A stretch of DNA of 9,522 nt. Origin: Gammaproteobacteria bacterium (lineage in GTDB: Bacteria > Pseudomonadota > Gammaproteobacteria > UBA6429 > Thiohalophilaceae). The DNA lies in the NCBI GenBank assembly GCA_029880425.1, contig JAOUOK010000034.1, positions 1 to 9,522 of the forward strand. The letters are read 5' to 3'. Every line of letters starts with the position of its first letter. Position 1 is the stretch's first letter. The notes below the pieces were generated by a model that ran no database searches, was not told the DNA's origin, and saw only the letters and a program-made list of their open reading frames with translations. Made by a program: the position numbers and the translations under genes. Below, piece by piece: positions 1-5,940 of this stretch.

Positions 1-76
1 CATTATGTACGACTTGCGGAAAAGCTTTAACCTGGCTTAAGCCTTCTTCTACCTTTTTCTTCATTTTCTCGTTCAT
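1..76 (-). CDS. 5' end of a signalling gene, possibly HDOD-domain protein (partial)
   Basis: An ATG at 76-74 opens a frame that stays open to the window edge, giving 25 residues beginning MNEKMKKKVEEGLSQVKAFP and ending QVVHN. An AAGG ribosome-binding element lies just upstream of the ATG, inside the 14-base gap after the response-regulator stop codon, so the two genes are almost surely cotranscribed and perhaps translationally coupled. The pattern of a charged helix followed by a short hydrophobic-Pro-x-Val-Val stretch resembles the start of HDOD domains (usually L-P-x-L-P-x-V-x), which often sit beside REC-domain genes. Only 25 residues are visible, so the family call is a guess while the existence of the gene is well supported. 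Confidence 0.6.
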   Translation of the reverse strand, partial: MNEKMKKKVEEGLSQVKAFPQVVHN

Positions 77-90
77 ACTTACCTTTTGTT

Positions 91-921
91 TTATTTAGCT
101 TCTGTTAAAACAAGAATTGTTCCATCTGAGTCTGAATATTTCCCTAACTTACTGCACCGTACTTCTAATTGTATTGAATCAGGCAGCGTTAATAACTCAT
201 ACTGTGATTCACTGTTTTTCAAATACTTTTTATACAAATCAAACATTACGGGGGGTAATCCATGCTCTACAGAGATACCAACAATTGAAGCACCACCATT
301 AGAAATCCATTGATCCGTTAATTTATTTGTAATTGCAATTACCCCATCATCTGCAATCCCGATAATCCCTGCAGGCATATTTTCAAGTACTTCCTGGGCA
401 ATAGTTAAAACTCGCAAATTAAGTTCTGCTTCTTCAGTTTTTATTTCTACATTTTGGTAAAGTGACTTATTAACCTTCTCCAAGGATTCATAAGCAACTT
501 TTAATTCTTCATTTAGCATCTTATTCTCCAGTTTCATTTCATGGAGCTCAAATGCTTCTAAGACATTTTTTTTTATCAGTTCATCATCCCATGGCTTAGT
601 TAAAAACTTGTATATTGCGCCTTCATTTATTGCATCAGTAATTGATTTTAAATCGGTGTAGCCACTAAGAACTATTCGTATAATATCTGGATGTTTTAGT
701 TTAACCTTGCTTAGAAATTCAACCCCGGTCATTTCCGGCATTCTTTGATCTGAAATAATTACACCAACGTTGTTTTCCTCTAAGATATCAAGCCCTTCCT
801 GACCACTGTTTCCGCGTAAAATCTTATACCCTTCTCTACGAAACAACCGTGTTAAGGACGACAGGATATTTTCCTCATCATCAACAACCAGCAGTGTTCG
901 TTTATTATTCAGTTCTTCCAT
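91..921 (-). CDS. Response regulator: REC domain, coiled coil, PAS-like C-terminus
   Basis: Cytoplasmic two-component receiver of 276 residues. The REC domain (about 8-125) has the acidic pair D14-D15, phosphoacceptor D58 in ISDQRMPEMTG, the switch Ser S86 in LSGYTD and K109 in TKPW. The SDQRMP and TKPW forms are typical of regulators that pair with HD-GYP, HDOD or diguanylate cyclase outputs. Residues about 125-165 are charged and heptad-like (coiled coil). The remainder, opening LENMPAGIIGIADDG, looks like a PAS sensor domain. There is no DNA-binding output, so it probably signals through protein contacts, perhaps with the downstream gene starting at 76. I chose the ATG at 921 because AGGGTG lies nine bases upstream; a GTG at 933 is in frame but has no ribosome-binding site. 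Confidence 0.88.
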   Translation of the reverse strand: MEELNNKRTLLVVDDEENILSSLTRLFRREGYKILRGNSGQEGLDILEENNVGVIISDQRMPEMTGVEFLSKVKLKHPDIIRIVLSGYTDLKSITDAINEGAIYKFLTKPWDDELIKKNVLEAFELHEMKLENKMLNEELKVAYESLEKVNKSLYQNVEIKTEEAELNLRVLTIAQEVLENMPAGIIGIADDGVIAITNKLTDQWISNGGASIVGISVEHGLPPVMFDLYKKYLKNSESQYELLTLPDSIQLEVRCSKLGKYSDSDGTILVLTEAK

Positions 922-930
922 TACAATGAT

Positions 931-936
931 CACCCT
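931..936 (-). promoter_or_regulatory. Ribosome-binding site deciding the response-regulator start
   Basis: AGGGTG on the minus strand, nine bases before the ATG at 921. It overlaps the alternative GTG start at 933, so that GTG is more likely part of the ribosome-binding site than an initiation codon. Confidence 0.6.
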
Positions 937-971
937 ATAGCTAAATAGCCCAGTATTTTTATAATAAAATT

Positions 972-1001
972 ATTCTATTTATGAACCGCAACTATCTTCA
1001 A
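972..1001 (-). promoter_or_regulatory. Candidate sigma-70 promoter for the response-regulator unit
   Basis: On the minus strand, TTGAAG (1001-996) and TAGAAT (977-972) are separated by 18 bases and match the -35 and -10 consensus at four and five of six positions. The start codon lies about 50 bases downstream. The region is AT-rich, so chance matches are easy; treat it as a candidate. Confidence 0.35.
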
Positions 1002-1146
1002 CCCGCACCATAAGTAAGTTATTTCAACACAATACAATGCCTATAAAATTATCGGCATTTGCATATTTATTTTTAGTAAAACCATACTCCATTTACTGTT
1101 ATATCTAATATTTATTACCAACGACTGTAAACTTTTGTTAACTGAG

Positions 1147-1168
1147 ATGAATAAACCAGTTTATTCAT
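1147..1168. repeat. Perfect inverted repeat, possible operator
   Basis: ATGAATAAA (1147-1155), a CCAG spacer and TTTATTCAT (1160-1168) form a perfect 9-base palindrome, about 110 bases before the four-cysteine gene. It has no T-run, so it is not a classical terminator. The size and symmetry suit a dimeric regulator, but no regulator gene is adjacent. Confidence 0.45.
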
Positions 1169-1280
1169 GTAGTTTATATTTAGAAATGATATTTAAGTCA
1201 GCCCTGAATACCCCATTAGAATAGCAACTTAAACAACATTTTCTTTTATAAACCCAATTCAAATAATATATTTATAGATA

Positions 1281-1691
1281 ATGCATTCTTCAAACGAAAA
1301 TTTTTTTTCCGGACTTAAATCAATAGTTGACTCGGCATTCCCCAAAAAATGTACTATGTGTGGAAAAATATATAATAATGAAGAGGACTTTATTAATGAT
1401 ACAACTACGATAAATAATCATAATGGTCTTAAACAGTCATATGATGATGACGATCTTCCCATCGTTGAGCTCTACAGAAATTGTAGCTGCGGCTCTACAT
1501 TAATGAATTTTTTTGGTGATCGACGAGAAAATACATCGGCAGCAGAAAAACGACGAAAAAAGTTCGGAGAATTACTTAATTATCTTGTAGCTCAAGGACT
1601 TGAACATTCTGTTGCCCGGATAGAATTATTAAAAGCCATACGTGGTGAAAAAAGTGAGATACTTAAAGGTATTAAATTCCCAAACAAATAA
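1281..1691 (+). CDS. Orphan four-cysteine (zinc-ribbon-like) protein
   Basis: Unrecognised soluble protein of 136 residues with no signal peptide or membrane segment. Residues C24-x2-C27-G and C68-x-C70-G could form a treble or ribbon metal site, most likely zinc, separated by a loop rich in Asn/Asp/Thr that includes DDDD at 55-58. The C-terminal half (about 75-136) is basic and helical, with FGDRR at 78-82 and an EKRRKKFGELL stretch. Together this suggests a small metal-stabilised adaptor or nucleic-acid-binding protein, but I cannot name its function. An in-frame TAG at 1275-1277 makes ATG 1281 the earliest ATG-type start. The upstream bases are A/T only and lack a Shine-Dalgarno element, which is unusual among the genes here. 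It stands alone, ending before a two-way terminator. Confidence 0.75.
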   Translation: MHSSNENFFSGLKSIVDSAFPKKCTMCGKIYNNEEDFINDTTTINNHNGLKQSYDDDDLPIVELYRNCSCGSTLMNFFGDRRENTSAAEKRRKKFGELLNYLVAQGLEHSVARIELLKAIRGEKSEILKGIKFPNK

Positions 1692-1853
1692 CTCTTTTTA
1701 ATTTTTTAAGCTATTTTCTGTCTGGCATATTTTGAGTAAACGTATATTACAAAACTAAAATATAACTCAAATACACTATTAAGATCCTATGAAAAATCAT
1801 GCATGCTACAGTTAGTTAAACTGTTGTATAAAAACAAGTAACTTTACGCAGTC

Positions 1854-1880
1854 AATAAAGGGGCTGAAAGCCCCTTTATT
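1854..1880. terminator. Bidirectional intrinsic terminator
   Basis: AATAAAGGGGCT (1854-1865), loop GAA, and AGCCCCTTTATT (1869-1880) form a perfect 12-base stem with a GC core and A/T-rich flanks. It lies between the convergent ends of the four-cysteine gene (plus) and the Met/Gly-rich secreted protein (minus) and can serve both. Confidence 0.88.
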
Positions 1881-1894
1881 TTGTTATTTAAATA

Positions 1895-2209
1895 TTACTT
1901 ACGTCCTCTTCCTCCACCCGGGTTTTCACCCATTCCCCGACCGCCGCCCATTCCAGGCATAGGAGGATAGTCGGGTAAAGTAATACCCTGTTGCTTAGCC
2001 CGTTCCTGCATTTTTCGATGATGCTCCATTCTATATTGCTCTCGTTCTTCTGCAGTTTTCATACTCTGCATTTTAGTGCGGTGTTCTATTCGCTCTTGCT
2101 CAGTCATGAGTTGATAGCCATAAACCTGTTGTTGAGCAAATGTTGAAGTACCAGGAATTCCAAAAGCCAGGGTACTGATTAACAGGATGTTTCGAATTTG
2201 ATTTTTCAT
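1895..2209 (-). CDS. Small secreted Met/His/Gly-rich protein
   Basis: Protein of 104 residues. Residues 1-25 form a clear signal peptide (KNQIR, a hydrophobic core, then TFAQQ with likely cleavage after Ala25), so it is periplasmic or secreted. The mature part has a charged helical stretch, including LMTEQERIEHRTKMQ and EHHRKMQERAKQQG, followed by LPDYPPMPGM and a Gly-rich tail ending GGGRGRK. Methionine and histidine clusters are compatible with metal binding, and the MTEQER repeats loosely recall the LTxxQ theme of CpxP/Spy-type periplasmic proteins, but I cannot assign a family. A strong GGGAGG ribosome-binding site precedes the ATG. It is downstream of the TVP38-family gene with about 100 bases between, including its own probable control region. 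Confidence 0.78.
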   Translation of the reverse strand: MKNQIRNILLISTLAFGIPGTSTFAQQQVYGYQLMTEQERIEHRTKMQSMKTAEEREQYRMEHHRKMQERAKQQGITLPDYPPMPGMGGGRGMGENPGGGRGRK

Positions 2210-2220
2210 AACAGAACCTC

Positions 2221-2248
2221 CCTATCAGTTTGTCTTTAACTGATTAGG
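2221..2248. repeat. Imperfect inverted repeat upstream of the secreted-protein gene
   Basis: CCTATCAGTT and AACTGATTAGG flank seven bases; the inner arms ATCAGTT/AACTGAT are perfect. The repeat abuts the ribosome-binding site of the Met/Gly-rich protein gene. It could be an operator or a leader hairpin that affects translation. Confidence 0.45.
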
Positions 2249-2312
2249 TATAGCAAAAAATTCTGTTTTGCACACTGCTCTTGATCAAAATAAGTGAAAT
2301 ACAGGGTTATTC

Positions 2313-2963
2313 TTATCTTTTCGAAAAGCGGTACTTTAGATAAACACCTGCCAGGGTTAAGACGGATAGTAAGAGTAATGGACCAAAGGTCTTTAAATTT
2401 AATAACTCTTCAAACGATAAAGTCGACGCCGCGTTATAAATAATATTTGAATATACATAGGATTTAATCCCGACACCTAAAAATGCAGCTGGGATAAAGT
2501 GGCTTAACTTAACCTTCAGAATACCCGAACTATAATTCACCAGGGCATGGGGGAAAGCGGGAAAGACACGTAAAGCAAACAAGGTGAAAAAATTGTCCTG
2601 TTCATGCAAAATTTTATAGGCATGCGAATTTTCTATTCGGCGCGTCCATTCATCGGTCATATTGCGAGAAAAAAAGTATGCAGTTGTCCCGCCCAGTGCT
2701 GCGCCAGTGGCAAGAATAAATGTTGATAAAAGTGGCGGATATAAAGGTGCAGCTACCCAGAGAAACAGAGAGCCGGCCAGGGCGAAGGTAAATAAAACAG
2801 TTTGCGCCAGGATCAGGATAACGACCAGCCACCAGTGATCCGCATAACCGCGGGCGAACAGCAGTATTTTCTCAACATCAAATAATCCAAAGACCTGCAA
2901 TAACAACCCGGCAGTTATCAGTAATGCCAGGATAATCAGTTTTTTCACATAGCCTTTAACCAT
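2313..2963 (-). CDS. TVP38/TMEM64-family (VTT domain) membrane protein
   Basis: Inner-membrane protein of 216 residues, a usual length for bacterial TVP38/TMEM64 proteins such as YdjX. An N-terminal helix (about 8-27) is followed by the VTT core: helices around 45-90, the conserved GAALGGTTAYFFSR segment (re-entrant region), then FALRVFPAFPHALVNYSSG, where an Arg and Pro-rich pattern typical of the family is present, and two further helices to the end. VTT/DedA-superfamily proteins are linked to lipid scrambling and membrane homeostasis; the substrate of this branch in bacteria is not settled. The ATG has an AAGG element five bases upstream. It diverges from the rhomboid gene, with which it shares a 127-base promoter region that contains no other feature I can support. 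Confidence 0.88.
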   Translation of the reverse strand: MVKGYVKKLIILALLITAGLLLQVFGLFDVEKILLFARGYADHWWLVVILILAQTVLFTFALAGSLFLWVAAPLYPPLLSTFILATGAALGGTTAYFFSRNMTDEWTRRIENSHAYKILHEQDNFFTLFALRVFPAFPHALVNYSSGILKVKLSHFIPAAFLGVGIKSYVYSNIIYNAASTLSFEELLNLKTFGPLLLLSVLTLAGVYLKYRFSKR

Positions 2964-3090
2964 AACTGCCTTACAATTATATATATTAAAGAAGTATTGA
3001 TTTATATTAAACTAAGCCAGTACCTACCATACACGATTAAAAGCCCTTGCGTAATACATGCAAATAAAGTGAACTAAATTAGTAAAGAAT

Positions 3091-3702
3091 ATGACTGGAT
3101 TTGAACAGTTTAAAATATGGGTTCGCTACAGCCCGATCACCGCCAGCCTGCTGATATTAAGCATCCTGGTAAGTCTTGTTTCTAACTTTGGTAATAACTT
3201 CCAGTTTATACATTTTCTCTTAATTTCAGAATACACCCGGGGCTTATCCGAGGTTATGGATGGCCAGCTATGGCGGCTATTCACACCAATTATTATTCAT
3301 TTTGGTATTCTTCACATCGTATTTAATATGGTCTGGCTTTACCAGCTGGGTAGCGCGATAGAGCAACACTACAGTATAAAACGTATGGCTATCCTGGTTG
3401 TTATTATTGCACTTTCTTCAAACCTGGCAGAACTCGCATGGAGTGGCCCCTTGTTTGGCGGTATGTCTGGCGTTGTTTATGGACTACTGGGTTATATCTG
3501 GGTACAGGGGAAATTTAATCCCCATGCTGCTATAGGCTTAAATCAGAATATTGCCATCATGATGCTGGCCTGGTTTGTTATTTGCTGGCTAGGACTGGTT
3601 GGAAATATTGCTAATATGGCGCATACAGTTGGCCTGGTTGCAGGTATTCTCCTGGGAGTAATTTATACGCCCCGCTTCAAAATGTTATTTAGAAAGAGAT
3701 AA
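3091..3702 (+). CDS. Rhomboid-family intramembrane serine protease
   Basis: Six-helix membrane protease of 203 residues that cleaves transmembrane substrates. The rhomboid signature is complete: the W61-R62 motif in the L1 loop, H75-x3-N79 (the oxyanion side chains, equivalent to H150/N154 of E. coli GlpG), catalytic S126 in G124-M-S-G127, and catalytic H178 in AHTVGLVAG. The protein is minimal: it lacks the N-terminal cytoplasmic domain of GlpG and a C-terminal extension. An in-frame TGA at 3070-3072 lies upstream, and ATG 3091 is the first good start, although its ribosome-binding site (TAAAGA) is weak. It converges closely on the lipid-kinase gene, with only 16 bases between stop codons. 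The natural substrate cannot be told from the sequence. Confidence 0.92.
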   Translation: MTGFEQFKIWVRYSPITASLLILSILVSLVSNFGNNFQFIHFLLISEYTRGLSEVMDGQLWRLFTPIIIHFGILHIVFNMVWLYQLGSAIEQHYSIKRMAILVVIIALSSNLAELAWSGPLFGGMSGVVYGLLGYIWVQGKFNPHAAIGLNQNIAIMMLAWFVICWLGLVGNIANMAHTVGLVAGILLGVIYTPRFKMLFRKR

Positions 3703-3718
3703 CGTTTACTAAAAAAAC

Positions 3719-4591
3719 TTAAGCCGGAACTTTAAGTAATAATACTTTTTCTTCACTTTGAATAAGCGCTGGTGTGTAGCCAATAAATTCACCATCAGCT
3801 TCTATCGGCAATCCTTTTGTCTTAACTTCAAACTCTTTAGCCTGAATATATTCTATATTTTTCGAATATAAATGTTTTCCTGAATATAGCTTAATCAAAC
3901 AATAATATTTTTTAATAAATCCCAACTTACCGACCCAACAACAATCAAGCAAGCCATCCGAGATATCCGCATTTGGCGTTATATTCATACCGTTACCGAA
4001 AAATGTACCGTTACCAAATGCTGCCATAAATGTCTCATCATGCTTATGAAAACAAGAAGAGATTATCTCAATATTTTTTTCTTTATAGACCAGTAAATAT
4101 TTCAGCGCATTCCATAAATAAAAAAATGAACGAAACATGATCTTCTTATCACCCCGGGTTTTTTCCGCAAGCATGCCATCGTAACCCACCCCAAGAACAT
4201 TGATAAAATAGCGCTGCTCGCATTTACCCAGGTCTACTTTTATTGAGTATTCCTGGGTCACCGTTTTAAAAATATCATCATGTTTTTTATAAATATGCCT
4301 GGAAAAATCATTCCCTGTACCACACGGAATAATACCAAGAGGAATGTTTTTATGTGCTAAAACATTAGATAACATGTTCAGGGTGCCATCACCACCAATT
4401 GCGACAACATCCGAATAACCTGTAACCAGTTCAGATAACTTCCTTTCTGTTTGATGAGAATTTTCTTCCGTATAAAAAACATCATAGCTGATTTTTATAG
4501 CTTTAAGAGAGGTACTGAGTTTATTTAAGTAACGTTGCCCTCTCTTAGCAGTGAGCGGATTTACTACAACAAGGTATTTTTTATTTTCCAT
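3719..4591 (-). CDS. Diacylglycerol-kinase-family lipid kinase (YegS-like)
   Basis: Cytoplasmic ATP-dependent lipid kinase of 290 residues, the normal length for the bacterial YegS/DgkB group. The N-terminal catalytic domain has NPLTAKRG at 11-18, the nucleotide-binding GGDGT at 66-70, and P89-C-GTGND at 89-95. The C-terminal beta-rich lobe has DISDGLLD and the closing LPIEADGEFIG segment, where family members carry the conserved Glu/Asp-Gly. The substrate could be diacylglycerol, phosphatidylglycerol or a long-chain base; the motifs do not separate these. No clear Shine-Dalgarno element is seen before the ATG, whose upstream sequence is AT-rich. The gene appears monocistronic: behind it the rhodanese unit is closed by a terminator. 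Confidence 0.9.
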   Translation of the reverse strand: MENKKYLVVVNPLTAKRGQRYLNKLSTSLKAIKISYDVFYTEENSHQTERKLSELVTGYSDVVAIGGDGTLNMLSNVLAHKNIPLGIIPCGTGNDFSRHIYKKHDDIFKTVTQEYSIKVDLGKCEQRYFINVLGVGYDGMLAEKTRGDKKIMFRSFFYLWNALKYLLVYKEKNIEIISSCFHKHDETFMAAFGNGTFFGNGMNITPNADISDGLLDCCWVGKLGFIKKYYCLIKLYSGKHLYSKNIEYIQAKEFEVKTKGLPIEADGEFIGYTPALIQSEEKVLLLKVPA

Positions 4592-4671
4592 ATATTAACA
4601 ACTTTTACTTTTATTATTCACCAGCTTATCTAATGTTCATACTATTTAGATTTATATTATATCGCAGGCAT

Positions 4672-4704
4672 AAAAAAAGGTGCGAGAATATTCCCGCACC
4701 TTTT
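4672..4704 (-). terminator. Intrinsic terminator of the rhodanese unit
   Basis: AAAAGGTGCG (4675-4684) pairs with CGCACCTTTT (4695-4704), and an inner GAAT/ATTC stem extends it after one mismatch. Read on the minus strand the hairpin is followed by seven T residues (complement of 4672-4678), about 30 bases past the rhodanese stop codon. Confidence 0.9.
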
Positions 4705-4732
4705 AAAACTACTGATTAAATTTAAATAGTTT

Positions 4733-5395
4733 TTATTTATTTGAAATTGTAGTTAAACCTAAGTTTGACCAGTTTTGCATACCTCCACGGTACCACTTGA
4801 TTTTATGTGCTGGGTAACCCATCTTTAACAGCTGTTTAATATTTGCTGGAGACTGACCACACCACATACCATTACAGAACAGCACTAAAGTTTTAGCTTT
4901 ACTAAAATCCCAGATACCTTCTTGTGACTTAGCATTGAATTGGCCTTCCATGATATCACTCATAGAAAGAGGATCAGCGCCTTTAGCCGGGCTTAGCTTA
5001 GTAAATGGAATACTTACAGCGCCTGGGATGGTGCCTGCTTTCCAAAATTTGTCTGTACGAGAATCAACCACTAAAATTGTTTTGTCACCCTTATTGTGTA
5101 AACGATCTAAGTAATCAAGCACTTCAACTTCAGCAATTGTTTCTACACCCGGTGCTAATGTAGAAGGCTGAATACAAAATGGAGGACATTTACGAGAAGT
5201 TTTCGCGAAAGCTTTAATTACTTCAGCTTTCTGGTTTTGGTCTCGCATGATGGTAACTGATTTACCGTTATGTTTAACCGTTACTGATGAAATCTGTTTA
5301 TTTATTTTAACTGCCATGTCGGCTGCATTTGCTGATGCTGAAAAACCAACCGCAAGTGCTAAAGCCGTACTAACCACAATATTAAGCTTTTTCAT
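4733..5395 (-). CDS. Periplasmic rhodanese-domain protein
   Basis: Secreted sulfurtransferase-like protein of 220 residues. Residues 1-24 are a Sec signal peptide ending SANA. A novel-looking N-terminal segment (25-100) contains C70-P-P-F-C74, a C-x3-C pair. The rhodanese fold follows: LVVDSRTDKFWKAGTIPGA at about 108-126 carries the D-x-R and IPGA signatures, and LVLFCNGMWCGQSP at 170-183 carries the persulfide-accepting Cys, presumably C174. The loop is unusual: a second Cys (C179) sits five residues on and there is no Arg as in the common CxxGxR form. This suits a sulfane-sulfur carrier able to form a disulfide or trisulfide. A GGGAG element lies ten bases before the ATG. It lies 57 bases behind the small secreted gene in the same unit, opposite a TetR gene. 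Confidence 0.9.
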   Translation of the reverse strand: MKKLNIVVSTALALAVGFSASANAADMAVKINKQISSVTVKHNGKSVTIMRDQNQKAEVIKAFAKTSRKCPPFCIQPSTLAPGVETIAEVEVLDYLDRLHNKGDKTILVVDSRTDKFWKAGTIPGAVSIPFTKLSPAKGADPLSMSDIMEGQFNAKSQEGIWDFSKAKTLVLFCNGMWCGQSPANIKQLLKMGYPAHKIKWYRGGMQNWSNLGLTTISNK

Positions 5396-5452
5396 ACTTA
5401 GATAACTCCCGTTTTTTAGTTTATAAAAATTGACTTCGATATTTAGTTATAA

Positions 5453-5644
5453 TTATTCACAATCTTCTTCTTTAGCGCCCTCATCTCCATCTTTTTTCTT
5501 GCCATCCTTTTTTTTGTCGCCATCCTTACCTTCATCAACTTCTGCATAGAAGATAATGGTTTGATCAATTGGTGATGCCGCCATAGCTTGATGAAAATAA
5601 ATCATATTCAGTGCAAATAGCATTAAGATGAAAACCTTTCTCAT
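5453..5644 (-). CDS. Tiny secreted Lys/Asp/Glu-rich protein with near-terminal Cys
   Basis: Protein of 63 residues that I do not recognise. Residues 1-22 are a good signal peptide ending AMA, leaving a mature peptide of about 41 residues: SPIDQTIIFYAEVDEG, then a highly charged repeat (GDKKKDGKKKDGDEG) and an acidic end with a single Cys at position 62 (DCE). The mature part is probably disordered. Strong support for the gene comes from an AGAGGAG ribosome-binding site, the signal peptide and its position as first gene before the periplasmic rhodanese. A role as sulfur-acceptor, metal binder or rhodanese partner is possible but is inference. The coding strand holds an A8 run (5508-5515) that could slip. 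The sole cysteine is close to the C-terminus, where a rhodanese might load it. Confidence 0.72.
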   Translation of the reverse strand: MRKVFILMLFALNMIYFHQAMAASPIDQTIIFYAEVDEGKDGDKKKDGKKKDGDEGAKEEDCE

Positions 5645-5723
5645 GTTTTACTCCTCTATAAAACTTACTTTTTATGTTTGCAAAGTGTATACCAACTAGT
5701 AAGTCTTTGTATTTTATGTGGTT

Positions 5724-5752
5724 TTTAAATTCTTCATTCTGGAATTTGTCAA
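5724..5752 (-). promoter_or_regulatory. Candidate promoter of the secreted-protein/rhodanese unit
   Basis: On the minus strand TTGACA (5752-5747) is a perfect -35, followed after exactly 17 bases by TTTAAA (5729-5724), four of six matches to a -10. Transcription would begin near 5717, giving a leader of roughly 70 bases. The -35 box is the half-site of the outer palindrome, so a bound repressor would block polymerase. Confidence 0.55.
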
Positions 5753-5760
5753 TTTTGTCA
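5747..5760. promoter_or_regulatory. Outer operator-like palindrome (TetR candidate site)
   Basis: TGTCAATTTTGTCA is identical to the inner site at 5779-5792 except for one base, which breaks the symmetry of the right half. It overlaps the -35 box of the minus-strand unit. The 32-base distance between the two sites is about three helical turns, placing them on the same DNA face. Confidence 0.6.
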
Positions 5761-5778
5761 GAATACGAATGTTGTTAA

Positions 5779-5792
5779 TGTCAATTTTGACA
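5779..5792. promoter_or_regulatory. Inner perfect palindrome (TetR candidate operator)
   Basis: TGTCAATTTTGACA is a perfect palindrome with 6-base arms and a TT centre, a usual size for TetR-family operators. It lies about 150 bases before the TetR gene and contains TTGACA on both strands, so it could cover a -35 box for the plus unit. I do not see a good -10 at the right distance on the plus strand. Confidence 0.62.
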
Positions 5793-5940
5793 AAAACCAG
5801 CATATTGCAACTGATTTAAGAAAAATATTGATCTTTAACTTAAATTTATAGCAAAAATTTTACAACTAATCTTTCAATTGACTTCGAGAGCTAGATACAC
5901 CAGGATATGAAAGCAATTAATTACTCACAAACGTACAGCT

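Larger units (their letters stand above)
922..1280. other. AT-rich divergent intergenic region of about 360 bases
   Basis: No credible coding frame is seen on either strand. The region must carry the promoters of the response-regulator unit (minus) and of the four-cysteine gene (plus). It contains one candidate minus-strand promoter, a weak inverted repeat AATGCC/GGCATT at 1036-1041 and 1054-1059, and a perfect 9-base-arm palindrome at 1147-1168. I see no tRNA or other recognisable RNA gene. Confidence 0.6.

Noticed and set aside
86..313. Plus-strand open frames at 86-313 and 117-302
   Set aside because: They lie antisense within the response-regulator gene, have no ribosome-binding site and show no domain-like composition.
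2650..2832. Minus-strand 60-residue frame inside the TVP38-family gene
   Set aside because: Alternate frame fully inside a well-supported membrane-protein gene; composition is not protein-like.
2976..2981. Perfect TATAAT on the minus strand before the TVP38-family gene
   Set aside because: It is only 12 bases from the ATG, so the leader would exclude the ribosome-binding site, and no -35 box is present; likely chance in AT-rich DNA.
3703..3718. Possible terminator between the rhomboid and lipid-kinase stop codons
   Set aside because: There is an A/T run but no convincing stem, so I do not call one.
5747..5792. Two repeated 14-base units read as a minimal CRISPR or iteron array
   Set aside because: Only two units, short, palindromic and in a divergent promoter region; an operator pair explains them better.
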